NCBI GenBank assembly: GCA_020152595.1
Contig: JAIGNY010002621.1
Location: forward strand, 1,101,001 to 1,165,000
Reading direction: 5' to 3'
Source: Chiridota heheva
Lineage: Eukaryota; Echinodermata; Holothuroidea; Apodida; Chiridotidae
Length of the DNA: 64,000 nucleotides
Position numbers and translations under genes: made by a program. The notes beneath the pieces were generated by a model that made no database searches, was not told the DNA's origin, and saw nothing but the letters and a program-made list of their open reading frames with translations. Below, in pieces: positions 12,401-22,010 of the stretch (positions within the stretch are counted from its first letter, which is position 1; each line of letters starts with the position of its first letter).

Positions 12401-15400
12401 TTGCATACCAAATCTTTTCCACTGCGAACTTACTTTGGTATGCTGCCCACTGATTAAAAGATGCCCTGCATCAGGAATCATAAGGCTAACCATCCAGTTT
12501 CAAAATCCTGTGCACAGATGAGCTGTGTGTGAAGAGGTAATCTCGTCCTACTGTCGTACACTAAGAAAATTGGTTGACACCGTACATCCGTACTAGTGAA
12601 TCTGATATATATTGATGCTACTTCCGTGGCGGTTACCGAATGGTTTGTCATTATTCAACTGAATGGTTTGTCATTATTCAGTGTGCAAATATTTGGACCA
12701 ATCACAAACGTTTTATCTCCATATTAACAGGATATTTGGAAACAAAAGGGACTTATGAGACTGTGGGTTTCTGTATTTAACAGTTGAAATATAAGTTTTC
12801 ATTCGCAGTAAGGATATACAGAATGAGAGTCAGTCACCCCTGGAGGGTTGTATGTATGCATGCCTCCTCTTAATGGACCTCATATCCAGGGATATCAAAG
12901 TAATCCTGTATCCATAGGGCTTGTAGTTTATGTTGCTGTAGATAAGTACGAAACAGCTGGGAATAACCTGCATTTGACAGTCCATGAAACGGCTCCAAAA
13001 TACTTAATATTTCCATGCGCAGAGCAAGCCATTAGGTTAGGTGAGACTAAAAGTACGTCTTCACTTTAAGGTCCGATACTTATAAACCTAAGATATTGGT
13101 AATAAGTAAAGGCAAATACAATCTTGCGTTATTTCTTATTTATACTACACTTTTTCCATTTTCAAGCCAACGTCTGACAAAGAACTCTTAATAAGACTGA
13201 AATCCCTGGCAAAGACCTCCAACTTTTGGGCAGGTGTCAAAGATGAGCTAACTGGTGCCTTCACCGATTTGGAGGTAGTGTTTCTTTCATCAAGTACTTT
13301 TACGTTTTCTTATGTATCTTGTAAATATTTTTTATGATATTCAAATCATGCCTGTTATTTTGCTTTGAAGAAACTCGATATGAATATACGAAAGTTAATG
13401 CATACTTCCTTAGAACTATGATTTTTCTCGCAGTGCCCCAATTTCTCGCAGTGTCCATAAGGACCCCAATTTAGATTCTGGTGGGTGGGCCGGGACAGAA
13501 GGCATTAAATCTCTGCATGCTGGCGTAGGCATATGCACATGTTTTTTTAGCCAAAATGTAGCAGGAGACCACAAATTTAACGCAGAGTGTTATAATTGCA
13601 ACGTGAGATTCAGGGCCCTCAGAGAATGACGATCCTTTTGACCTGATTGGAGGCACTATATGTGCAAAATTTGTGCATCTCGGTTACTGCGTCTATGCTT
13701 ATTTGAAAGATATAGTATAGTATAGTTGGGTCTTAAAGTAGGATCGTTTTATAAAGTGTGATGCTTGTGAAGGAGGCAATTGGCCCCTTGAAGGGTTATG
13801 CAGTATATAGCATATATGAATCACTTATTGGCATTGGTTGTTGCAGGAAGTGCATCAGGAGGAAGAGCATGCAGTAGAAGGTCTATTTCTGGAACTTAAG
13901 GATGAGTTCATCCACAGCTTCCAGCGTGCTACACATCTAATGAAGTTACACATGGTGGTAGGTACACACACGGTGACACACCTCGCGTTATTTAATGGAA
14001 CCAAATGTATTTAACGCAAATGCCACCGAAAGTTAAAAACTGCAGCTTCTGGAGAACATTTGATTTCAATCTTCTGACTATCTCACTTTTGATCTTGGCG
14101 CAATGCACCCACACGAGTTGAAATTAACGAAGTAATGGGCTCAAATGCTTTCTATATAATGTGTCATTCGGCCCATAACTAGAAGTACGAAACAGTTGTT
14201 TCGCCCAATCCTATCCTTGTTTGGAAAGTTGGACGCTTGATCGTATGCAAAGCCGCACTGGACATAAATACATTGACTGTTACTGTGACCCACAAGAGAA
14301 CAAAATATATCAATATATCAGCACCTTCGAAGATCTTTAAATCGCTTGTAAGATTGGCAGAACGATCTTCCGACGGATCAAATTTAATAACAGTCAAAAT
14401 GTCAAAATATTATTTATTTATTTTTCTTTCTCGAAAACGTAGCCTACTTCACGATACGTTTTCTTTGTCGCTTCGAAAGTAAATTCGAGCTCCGACTCGG
14501 CATGATGCTGACAACATCATACTTGGGCATTGAGTCGCGGGCAAAGATGTAAATAAAATGTTAGATGTACTGTTTAAATCAGAGATAAATCTCAATCATG
14601 TCCGAATTGTCTAGATATCAAAATCACGTTGTCCCAATTCGGCATCATGATGCTGACAACATCATGCTTGGGCAATTAGACGGGCAGAATTTAGAATTTC
14701 GGATGTTACTCCCCAAGATCTACCCTTGCTTTGCCCCAGGACCCCACAATTTTTCAATTACATTTTGGAACTTTGTGTTGATTTTAAGCCATTTTGGGGC
14801 GTACAAAATAAGAAATCTTCAGGCCAAGGTTTCACCTATGACTATGAACTGATGAACCCTTACAAAATTTTGCCTCGATTTTCAGCAGAAATTTCTCCTC
14901 CTGTCTAGGAATTATCCCTATAACGTATAATGATTATCTGAATAGATTTTAACATAAATATTTAAGATTGTATTCTTATCATCACTTTAATTTCCTAATT
15001 TTCTCAGTTTATGTTCATTTTGGGCCAAATTTCTACGGGGGCTTCGAGTTTTTATTTACATTTTGGAACTTTTGTCTTGATATTAAGCCATTTTGGGGCA
15101 TACTAAACAAGAAATCTTCAGACCAAGGCTTCACCCATGGTTATAAGTTGCGATGTTTAGACCATTGTTATCAGCCTATAGTAGTCTATAGTTCAAGGGC
15201 ACGGCAAAAACGGCAATGGTAAAGAATGAATCCCTAACTGCCTAAAGCAGAAGTTGCGCTATCAGGTTCTATTTTGCTTGTTAGATTCTCGTGTAAAATA
15301 TGCAGGTTGGCCCACCAGTACCACAATTTTTGAAACAGCGGTGTGCCAAATAAGGTGACTGGTGGACCTGCTGTGGTCTCTTACTTTTTTATTTCATTGG

Positions 15401-18400
15401 GAGCAGATTTGTCTCCATTTGATGCATAATTAATCTTTATTTGCTAATGCATACAGGAAGAAAACGAAAAGCGTCGCAGAGTTAACGAGGCTAGAGCTTT
15501 TGCGACGGGACGAAAAGAATTGGACCGGACAAGGAGGCAAAGCATGTACCATAAAGATCTGGTGCAAGAAGAGCTTTGCCGTTTATTCGCTGGAATTGTG
15601 GTAAGATGGTTGCACTGAGTTAAACAATCACATGGAATGCATACTGACGCAGCGGTTCAAACATCGATTGTTATAGGTGTATTATTCTGGAATCTCTATT
15701 CGAATACTTCGTCATTGCACGTGATGAAACTGATAACCTTTGCCATGAATGTTTAAAAAGATAAAAATGACTCATTATTCCCGATTACCAAGTTACCAAT
15801 TTCACAAATTATACCCATATTTGTATTCATGACTGCATGATGCAGAGTCACTTAAATCACAAAAGTGCTTATAACATACCTTATCAGGCGCGGATCCAAG
15901 AATTTTCGAACAGAGGGGGTGAAGGGGGGGGGGGAGCAGAATTCAACGACGTTATTCTTATCACACTATGGATTTATGTAGATATCAACTATAATTTCAA
16001 TTACAAAAACAAACAAAAAGAGGCGAAGTGCAGAGGGTGTATGTGGTCTGAAAGGGGCGCTCCACACGCGTCCCCTAGATCCACGCCTGCTAAGTTATCC
16101 AACCCTGACAAAACTAAAGCTCAATAACCGCAGCCATCCAGACAATTTGAGAAAAATCATCCTGGTTCAGGTTCAAAGGATTGCATATTGCCGATTTTGT
16201 CTAACAATAAGTGCCATGAAAAACATTTAAATTTTCCGATTTCATTCTCATATTTCCGATGAGGGTAGGGATGGGGAGATAGCTATAGGCCACTGACTAC
16301 ATACCACAAGTATTCTTTTCATCCACAGCACGAACAAGCCCTGCAGGAGGCAGTTACTCATGAGAATGCTGTTCGTGGCATGGATATGACTTTGGAAATG
16401 TTGCTTCACACGTGAGGTTTTAAGCTCAGTCCCTTACAAAAAGTCCAGATCTGGCTTTTATCAAGTTTATATCTGAGTAAATAAAGTTTGATCTAATGCT
16501 ACATTTGAAATACAAATAAGTTTTGATCTGGCCAGATAAGGCCAGATATAACTTTGATTAAAGTCAATTTGATCTTCAAATCAATTTTGATCTGGCCAGA
16601 TCAAGCCAGATATAGTGTGGATTATTGCTACATTTGATATACAAATGAAGTTTGATCTGGTCAGATAAAGCCAGATATAAAGTGGATTTAATGCTACATT
16701 TGATATACAAATAAAGTTTGATCTGGCCAGATAAAGCCAGATATAAAGTGGATTAAATGCTACATTTGATACACAAATAAAGTTTGATCTGACCAGATCA
16801 AGCCAGATATAACCTTGATTCAATGTTACATTTAAAGGAAATTTATATATATGTAAATTAGCATTGATAATATAAAAGCAATTTTAAGATAAACAAGCGG
16901 ATAAAATTTGATATAATGTGATTCAGCATGCAGATATGAAGGCTCAGTCCTTTTGTGGCTCTGTATTGATTAAAGTGCTTCCTTAAGCATCTACCAATAA
17001 AGTATCAAAATTGTGATGGGCGGAGTCACAATAATTGACCCCAATAAATGTTCATGCAGAAGTAAAGATTGATTGATATTTCTATTTTTCAAATTCATAC
17101 ATCCAGTCTAATATGGATTTACTTAATCCTTAAATATTTTGTTTCAAACATTTATTTTGAATTTTCAGGAAATGTTTTGCTTTCTTACTGAAACTAAAAA
17201 GTAGAAAAGCTCATGCTCAATCTTTATTAAGTACTGTGTTAAAAGGTCTCATTCAGTAACGACTATACATCTTTTACAAATGAAAATCTTTCATATAATT
17301 TAGAGCTGGCTCACCAATACCACATATTAGTGAACGGCTCTGATATTTATGAAAATTCTAGATTTGTGGTAGATTTAATTCCCAGATCCGGGAGTTATAT
17401 CAAACTTGTGAGCCAGATCTTGCCCAGATATAAATCCAGAATCTGGGCAAGATCTGAGTTTTATATCAAACCCAGATCTGGAATTTATATTTGGGACAGA
17501 TCTGGCCAGATAAGGAATTGGGCCAGATCTGGATATCATATCTGGCCCAGATCAAACTTGATCTGGCTCACATTAAATTTGATCTGGAATTTCCAGATCA
17601 TGTTTGATCTGGAATTTCCAGATCATGTTTGATCTGGCCAGATCAAACTTGAATTTATATCTGCCCAATTCTTTATCTGGCCAGATCTTGATTTGATATA
17701 AATCCCAGATCTGGAATTTATATCTGGGCCAGATGTGGAATTTATATCTTGGCCAGATCTGGAATTTATATCTGGGCAAAATCTGGAATTTATATCTGGG
17801 CCAGATCTGGAATTTGTGTAAGGGTACTCTCAATTTCTCTATGTTCACATCCACGTACCTCTAAATTAAACGATGGCGCCCACGCTTCAGTGTTTTGAAA
17901 TTTTGGTTCAGAGAAAAATACATACAGGCAGGGGCGTAAATTTGGGAGGGTCACACCCCTTCCCCAAATTTTGAGATGCGTCGGTAAATATGAGATTAGC
18001 CTAGTTGCTAAACCTGGTATCGAGTTGGTAAAACTTTAGGATTAGAACACGAAACAAGACAGCCAGAGAGTTTGAAGCCAAATCACCAAGTGATAGAGCA
18101 ATTTTGATTATTGAATTTTCTACAGGGAGGCCGTTTTTTTCCAAATGGAATGCTAATTTGAGGCCGTCGCTAAATCTGATATTTTACGCCCCCCCCCGGA
18201 CCCCCAACTAACGCGCCTGCATACAGGCAATACCAAACCAACGAAAGCTTGTAAATAAAACAAGGGAAAGCATGTTATGCAAGTTTTACTTTTAGCCACG
18301 TGACCATTATAGATATTTTAAAATGCCTACTTGCGCGCTTACGGAGCCAGTGCCTTATCAGCGCTGTTGCCGTTCCGCATCCATATTGAACCACATGTGA

Positions 18401-19239
18401 TATGTACCCATTTGTGTCTTGTGTATTCAATGTTAGTGTATTTTTCCTCTTCGTAAACAGGCAAACAAGTAAGATGGTAGACCAAGCATGTGCAGAAGAA
18501 CGTTCAAGACGTATAGGAGAAGTGTACAAAGAGATGCAAAGAGGAGGATCGGATCCATTAAAGGAACGACTTAAAGACATCATGTTTCGCGCCCAGGAAG
18601 AGATGATCATTAGCAAATTCCATGGACGAAGGGTAATACAAGTTTTTCAGTGAGAACGGAAACAACCCACCCCCACCCCACCAATTATTTAATTATATTC
18701 TAAAACTACATTCGACTCAGATTTAAGACCCCTCCACAGTACAATCTGAATAATTGGAACTATAGAATTCGTTCAGCCAGTCAACCGACAGTTTTTAAGT
18801 GTGAGAATTGTCCATAATATATAGCCTGCAGTTAAATTACTCGGATTAGGTTTTTTCCTTAGGTGATTTCAGGACAATGACAGATAGGCGGGGCATTTCC
18901 CCCCACTTTTTTCCGTATTCATATCTAGTATGGGATTTTTTTGTTTGGTTTACTCCTGTGTTGTCAGGTTCTTAGTCCAACTTCATTGTTCCCTGTCCAG
19001 TAAAAAAAAAGGACAGCTATGTGATGTTTGATCTTATCAACTTGAATCTAATATATGGCAGCAATTGAGCATAATCAATGCATATTAATGCAACACCCCT
19101 ATAGGTGATAGTCGTTGAAGAACCCAATTTCCACGAATCAAGTTACGGGGAACATTTTGAAGAAGCAGAGACCGAACAGGACCAGAGAAATCGCCAGTTA
19201 CGACTCAACTCACGGAGGAAGTCATGTGTTGTGGCGTAA
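9332..19239 (+). CDS. Uncharacterised charged, helix-rich protein, ten exons, 5' incomplete
   Basis: Ten plus-strand exons join in compatible phase into 458 codons ending in TAA: 9332-9481, 10434-10621, 11143-11260, 11803-11970, 13167-13274, 13847-13957, 15457-15600, 16329-16411, 18461-18632 and 19105-19239. All nine internal donors begin with GT and all acceptors end in AG; the exon lengths total 1377 bases. The product is rich in Glu, Arg and Lys, with Arg/Glu-rich stretches that look alpha-helical or coiled-coil. It has no signal peptide or membrane segment in the part seen. I do not recognise the family. The first exon seen opens in phase 0 with no start codon, so upstream coding exons are expected. 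The last codons overlap a good donor (GC|GTAAGT at 19236), so a longer 3' form is possible. The gene converges on APC. Confidence 0.75.
9655..9880 (-). mobile_element. 3' tail fragment of a LINE related to 38468-42768
   Basis: TTTGTTTG repeats (about 9655-9677) are followed by a block starting TAGCACCACAACAACGATGG. This resembles the 3' ends of the LINEs at 38468 and 62730, which read TTTG-rich tail then TTAACRGCACCRCG. It lies in the intron between the first two visible exons of the unknown gene. No coding part remains. Confidence 0.55.
10434..10621 (+). CDS. Exon 2 seen (phase 0 to 2)
   Basis: The acceptor is ATATTTACAG and the donor is GA|GTAAGA. It encodes 62 codons plus two bases, with a basic start (LQTRKRKLHDG) and an acidic stretch (HSDSDAERTRDEDFDN). 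The two leftover bases join the first base of the next exon to give Asp. Reading through would hit TAA within the donor. Confidence 0.75.
11143..11260 (+). CDS. Exon 3 seen (phase 2 to 0)
   Basis: The acceptor is TCTATGCAG and the donor is GAA|GTATGT. It encodes AMDAEKRRRVRREARTRDRA and a helical continuation ending LIARNE. The segment is very basic and could bind nucleic acid or acidic partners; that is inference. Confidence 0.75.
11803..11970 (+). CDS. Exon 4 seen (56 codons)
   Basis: The acceptor is TGTCTTTCAG and the donor is GAT|GTGAGA. It encodes alternating charged residues (EELKVQRKEKVRDMGDTKDD, then TIEEERERRLEMYTEITEGD) typical of a long helix or coiled coil. Confidence 0.8.
12614..12682. 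repeat. Short tandem duplication in intron
   Basis: GAATGGTTTGTCATTATTCA occurs twice, about 23 bases apart. It lies in a block (about 12590-12735) that loosely resembles 1550-1670, suggesting an old dispersed repeat. Confidence 0.6.
13167..13274 (+). CDS. Exon 5 seen (36 codons)
   Basis: The acceptor is CATTTTCAAG and the donor is GAG|GTAGTG. It encodes PTSDKELLIRLKSLAKTSNF and then WAGVKDELTGAFTDLE. It is in phase 0 at both ends, like its neighbours. Confidence 0.75.
13847..13957 (+). CDS. Exon 6 seen (37 codons)
   Basis: The acceptor is TTGTTGCAG and the donor is GTG|GTAGGT; ATG|GTGGTA three bases earlier is an alternative. It encodes EVHQEEEHAVEGLFLELKDE followed by FIHSFQRATHLMKLHMV, an amphipathic helix pattern. 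Confidence 0.75.
14748..15153. repeat. Pair of diverged direct repeats in intron
   Basis: About 14755-14846 and 15053-15145 share ACATTTTGGAACTTT, AAGCCATTTTGGGGC, AAGAAATCTTCAG and CCAAGG. Nearby, CATGATGCTGACAACATCAT occurs at about 14499 and again near 14646. This is an intronic repeat cluster without coding sequence. Confidence 0.65.
15457..15600 (+). CDS. Exon 7 seen (48 codons)
   Basis: The acceptor is TGCATACAG and the donor is GTG|GTAAGA, a strong consensus. It encodes EENEKRRRVNEARAFATGRK followed by a helix ending in EELCRLFAGIV. It is strongly basic at the start. Confidence 0.8.
15885..16089. mobile_element. Short hAT-like inverted-repeat element
   Basis: The left end CAGGCGCGGATCCAAG and the right end CTAGATCCACGCCTG are imperfect reverse complements of the CAGGGGCGGATCC type common in hAT MITEs. 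The interior has a G run and no coding capacity. The flanks (TACCTTAT and CTAAGTTA) do not form a clean 8-bp duplication, so the insertion is old or rearranged. Confidence 0.65.
16329..16411 (+). CDS. Exon 8 seen (phase 0 to 2)
   Basis: The acceptor is TCATCCACAG and the donor is CAC AC|GTGAGG. It encodes HEQALQEAVTHENAVRGMDM and TLEMLLH, leaving two bases that join G of the next exon to give Thr. The phase agreement with a partner 2 kb away supports both ends. Confidence 0.75.
16440..16830. repeat. 66-bp tandem repeat with GATCTGGCCAGAT core
   Basis: TTTGATCTGG recurs at 16650, 16716 and 16782, and less regularly at about 16512 and 16580. Each unit carries GATCTGGCCAGAT, AGCCAGATATAA and GCTACATTTGATA. 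On the minus strand it forms a 22-residue repetitive open frame that is a product of the repeat and not a gene. Confidence 0.85.
17375..17830. repeat. AGATCTGG array with inverted halves
   Basis: In the right half CCAGATCTGGAATTTATATC repeats with a 24-bp period (17707, 17731, 17755, 17779, 17803). The centre (about 17573-17640) has a 25-bp unit, GATCTGGAATTTCCAGATCA. The left half carries the same words in reverse orientation (CCCAGATATAAATCCAG). The whole is an imperfect long palindrome sharing its core with the array at 16440. Confidence 0.8.
17929..18219. mobile_element. hAT-type MITE with 8-bp target duplication
   Basis: The element begins CAGGGGCGTAAA and ends ACGCGCCTG, short terminal inverted repeats of the CAGGSGCGT type. 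CATACAGG flanks it exactly on both sides (17921-17928 and 18220-18227), the 8-bp duplication typical of hAT transposition. The interior is non-coding and includes a C run. It lies in an intron of the unknown gene. Confidence 0.85.
18461..18632 (+). CDS. Exon 9 seen (phase 2 to 0)
   Basis: The acceptor is CTTCGTAAACAG and the donor is AGG|GTAATA. It encodes QTSKMVDQACAEERSRRIGE, then VYKEMQRGGSDPLKERLKDI and MFRAQEEMIISKFHGRR. Stops surround the segment in frame beyond the splice sites. Confidence 0.75.
19105..19239 (+). CDS. Last exon seen, ending in TAA
   Basis: The acceptor is CCCCTATAG. It encodes VIVVEEPNFHESSYGEHFEE followed by an acidic/polar tail ending NSRRKSCVVA and TAA. The stop lies inside GCGTAAGT, so splicing at 19236 would remove it and extend the protein. 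No convincing next exon was found in the repeat-filled sequence that follows, so I prefer termination here. Confidence 0.65.
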   Translation: MIVVEEPNFHESSYGEHFEEAETEQDQRNRQLRLNSRRKSCVVA

Positions 19240-19912
19240 GTTGCTTACTTATTTTTGAAATACTTCTGCTATACCACCGGGGCTGAGCAGTGGTGTTACG
19301 GGTCATGTTTCAGTTTCACTGCGGGCAAGGGCTTTTTGGCGCCCCCCATTGCCCATTTTTTTTTTATAAGATCAAAACGTTGTGGATATAAATAGTTATA
19401 ATTTCCAGGCACCGTTTAGGAAATTACTTAAAATCAGTGTTTCAAATTTATGGGTGAAGCTCTGGTAGGGTCCATATAGCAAAGCCTCTGGAAGCCCTGC
19501 GTTTCATGTGATTTTGATTGCAGAATATTGCTTAGTACTGTGTCAAATCTAGGGACGAAGCTTCTGGAAGGCTGGGAGCCCTGCATGAGCAGAATACTAA
19601 TTAATATTGTGTCAACTCTTAAGGTTGAAGCCTTGTTAGGGGCCCAAGGTGCAAAGCCCTAGCCTTGCGGTTCTCATGATTTTGATAACAGAAAATAATT
19701 TAATATTGTGTCAAATCTTGGGTCTATTGGTCTAAGCCTTGCGTTTCTCGTTATTTTGGTAGCAGAAAATTGCATAAAACTGTGTTAAATCTAGGACAAA
19801 ACTCCTGAAAGGTGCTGGAATACTCGCGATTTTGAGAGCAGAAAAGTGATGAATATTGCAGTATTGTGATAACCCCAAGGTTGAAGACTTGTTAGGGCCC
19901 AAGCCCCAGAAG

Positions 19913-20047
19913 CAGTGCCGTAACTAAAGAAGCAGGGGAAAGTCGCCCCGAAAAAGGGCCCGGTTTTGGCCCTGTAAAAAAAATTATATTTAAGGGGCCC
20001 AGAGGGCCCCACTCGCCCCGGCCCATAGGGCCTTAGCTACGCCACTG
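19913..20047. mobile_element. 135-bp hAT MITE with perfect 8-bp target duplication
   Basis: The left end CAGTGCCGTAACTAA and the right end TTAGCTACGCCACTG are inverted repeats. CCCAGAAG precedes it (19905-19912) and follows it (20048-20055) without mismatch. It inserted into one unit of the degenerate array. It encodes nothing. Confidence 0.9.
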
Positions 20048-20993
20048 CCCAGAAGTCTTGCAGTTCTCGTGATTTTGATAACAGCAAATTGTTTACAACT
20101 CGTGTCAAACCCATGCAGGCGTCAGAAGCCCCTGCGCTTTTGGTAGCAAAACATTGCTCAAATATGGGCGAAGAAGAGACCGGAAGCCCTAGGTTTCTCT
20201 TGATTTTAATAGCTGAAAATTGCTTTAAACCAGTGGTGTGGTGAGTCATGTTTCACTAGAGGGGAGGCCTGGGGGGAACAAGCAGGGCATTTTGTCCCTC
20301 CAAAAAATGCTCATATTATGAGTAAAGCGTTGGGCACATAGATCTAAATTGGTAGCACTCTCTCCCAAAATTAAAAGAAATGTTCCCAAATTGAAGGAAA
20401 TTTCCCGACAACTGAAGGAAGTTTCTTGAAAATGAAGGGAATTTCCCGAAAATTGAAGATTTTCCAAAGAAAAGATGTGCAGGGAAAATAAATTTGTAAG
20501 ACCCATCATTGTTGGAAGGAGAGGGGGGCAAAATGGTATTTGGCAGGCTTTGCCCTGTTGAACTTAATCATTGAATTGTGTCTAAGTTAGACATGCTATA
20601 GGGGCAAAGCCCTGTAGGGACCCAGGGGGTGAAGCCCTACATTTCTCGTGATTTTCATAGCAGAAAATTGCTTAAATGCAGGGCAAATTGCCCCTGGAAG
20701 CCGTATACATGATTTTGATAGCAGGAAATTTGTTTAAAATTGTCAAATCCAGTGAAAAGCCCCCAGATGCCCTGCATTTCCCCCAATTTTTATAGCTGAA
20801 AGGTGCTTAATATTGTATCAAATCCAGGGTTGACGTACTGATAGGTGCCCAGGGAGTCCAAGCCACAGAAAGCTTAGCATTTGGGTAGCAGAAAATTGCT
20901 TAAAATCGTGTCAATACCACTAGTTTAGTGGTTAAAAGGAATATATATTTTGAAACAAATAATCAAATGTAGGATCCCATTGACTACAATATG

Positions 20994-21325
20994 CAGGGAC
21001 GTAATTACAGGTGTGGGGGAGTGTTACACCCCCACTTTCAGTAAACTTGAAGACCTGTCGGTAAATCAAGGTCCGGGTAGGTAAAACTTCCATTAAAGAT
21101 GATGAGAACTTTACCAAACAGATTGAATTTTTTTTTAATATCATTGCACTCGTTTTGTGATTTTGGACCGATGGACCTTTTTTCTTTGCTTTTTAAAATT
21201 TTCAACGAGGGCCCTAAATGTGGAATACATTGTTGTCGGTAGCATCGAACTCTTTCGTCGGTAAATGTGTATTTTGACATCCCCCCCCCCCACCCCCAAA
21301 TCAAAAGGATCTACTGACGCCACGG
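20994..21325. mobile_element. 332-bp hAT-type MITE with visible empty site
   Basis: It starts CAGGGACGTAATTAC and ends CTACTGACGCCACGG. The flanks ACAATATG and ACGATATG differ at one base. The duplicated copy of the same locus at about 21800-21820 reads CATTGACTACAGTGTGTCTT, continuous across the insertion point, so the paralogous copy is an empty site. Confidence 0.8.
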
Positions 21326-22010
21326 ACGATATGTGTCTTTAGTTGGGGTCCAGGGATGATTCTTATCTTTTGGATGTAAGAATACAACTTAGAGAGAAAA
21401 CATTTGTTTTATAAATGATACAAATTGCAGAAGTTAAGAATAAAAAGTATATACAAATAAATTCTCATGACAATTTTGCAGAGTGCCTGTGAGCATTTGG
21501 CATTCTCTCAGAAAGCTTCACTGGGGCAATTCCCCCCCCCCCCCCTCTCTCTCCTCCCACCGCTTTAAATTGTGTCAAATCTTGAGAGCGAAGCCATGCA
21601 TTTCTCACGATTTTTTATAGCATAAAGATTGTCAAAATAATCCAGGGTTGAAGTCCGGTTAAGCGCCAGGGGCTGAAACCCCTGAAAGCTTAGCATTTTT
21701 GGCGTGACTTTGGTGTCATAAACTCTCTTCAAATCGTGTCAATTCCAAACTAAGTTAGTTAAAAGGAATACATTTTGGAATGAATGTTCAAATGTAGGAT
21801 CCCATTGACTACAGTGTGTCTTTATTTGGGGTCCAGGGATGGATGATTTCCATGTTTTTTATGTAAAAAATAAAGCTTTCAAAGAAACATTTACCTTTGT
21901 TTTGTTGTAATCATACAAATTGAAGACATATATTAAGAATATATTGTCAGGACAATTTTTGTGCCCCAGTGAGCACTCGGCACCCTATCAGGAAGCTTCA
22001 CTGGGGGCCG

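Larger units (their letters stand above)
19250..22010. repeat. Degenerate repeat array between the convergent genes
   Basis: Blocks of about 80-110 bases recur with the words GTGATTTTGATAGCAGAAAA, TTGCTTAA, TGTGTCAAATC and GAAGCCCTG. The array also contains an older duplication of about 0.8 kb: 20821-20993 plus 21326-21530 matches 21641-22010. Coding potential is absent. Several MITEs have landed in it. Confidence 0.7.

Noticed and set aside
16581..16823. 22-residue repeat protein on the minus strand
   Set aside because: The period equals the 66-bp DNA repeat and no splice or promoter context exists.
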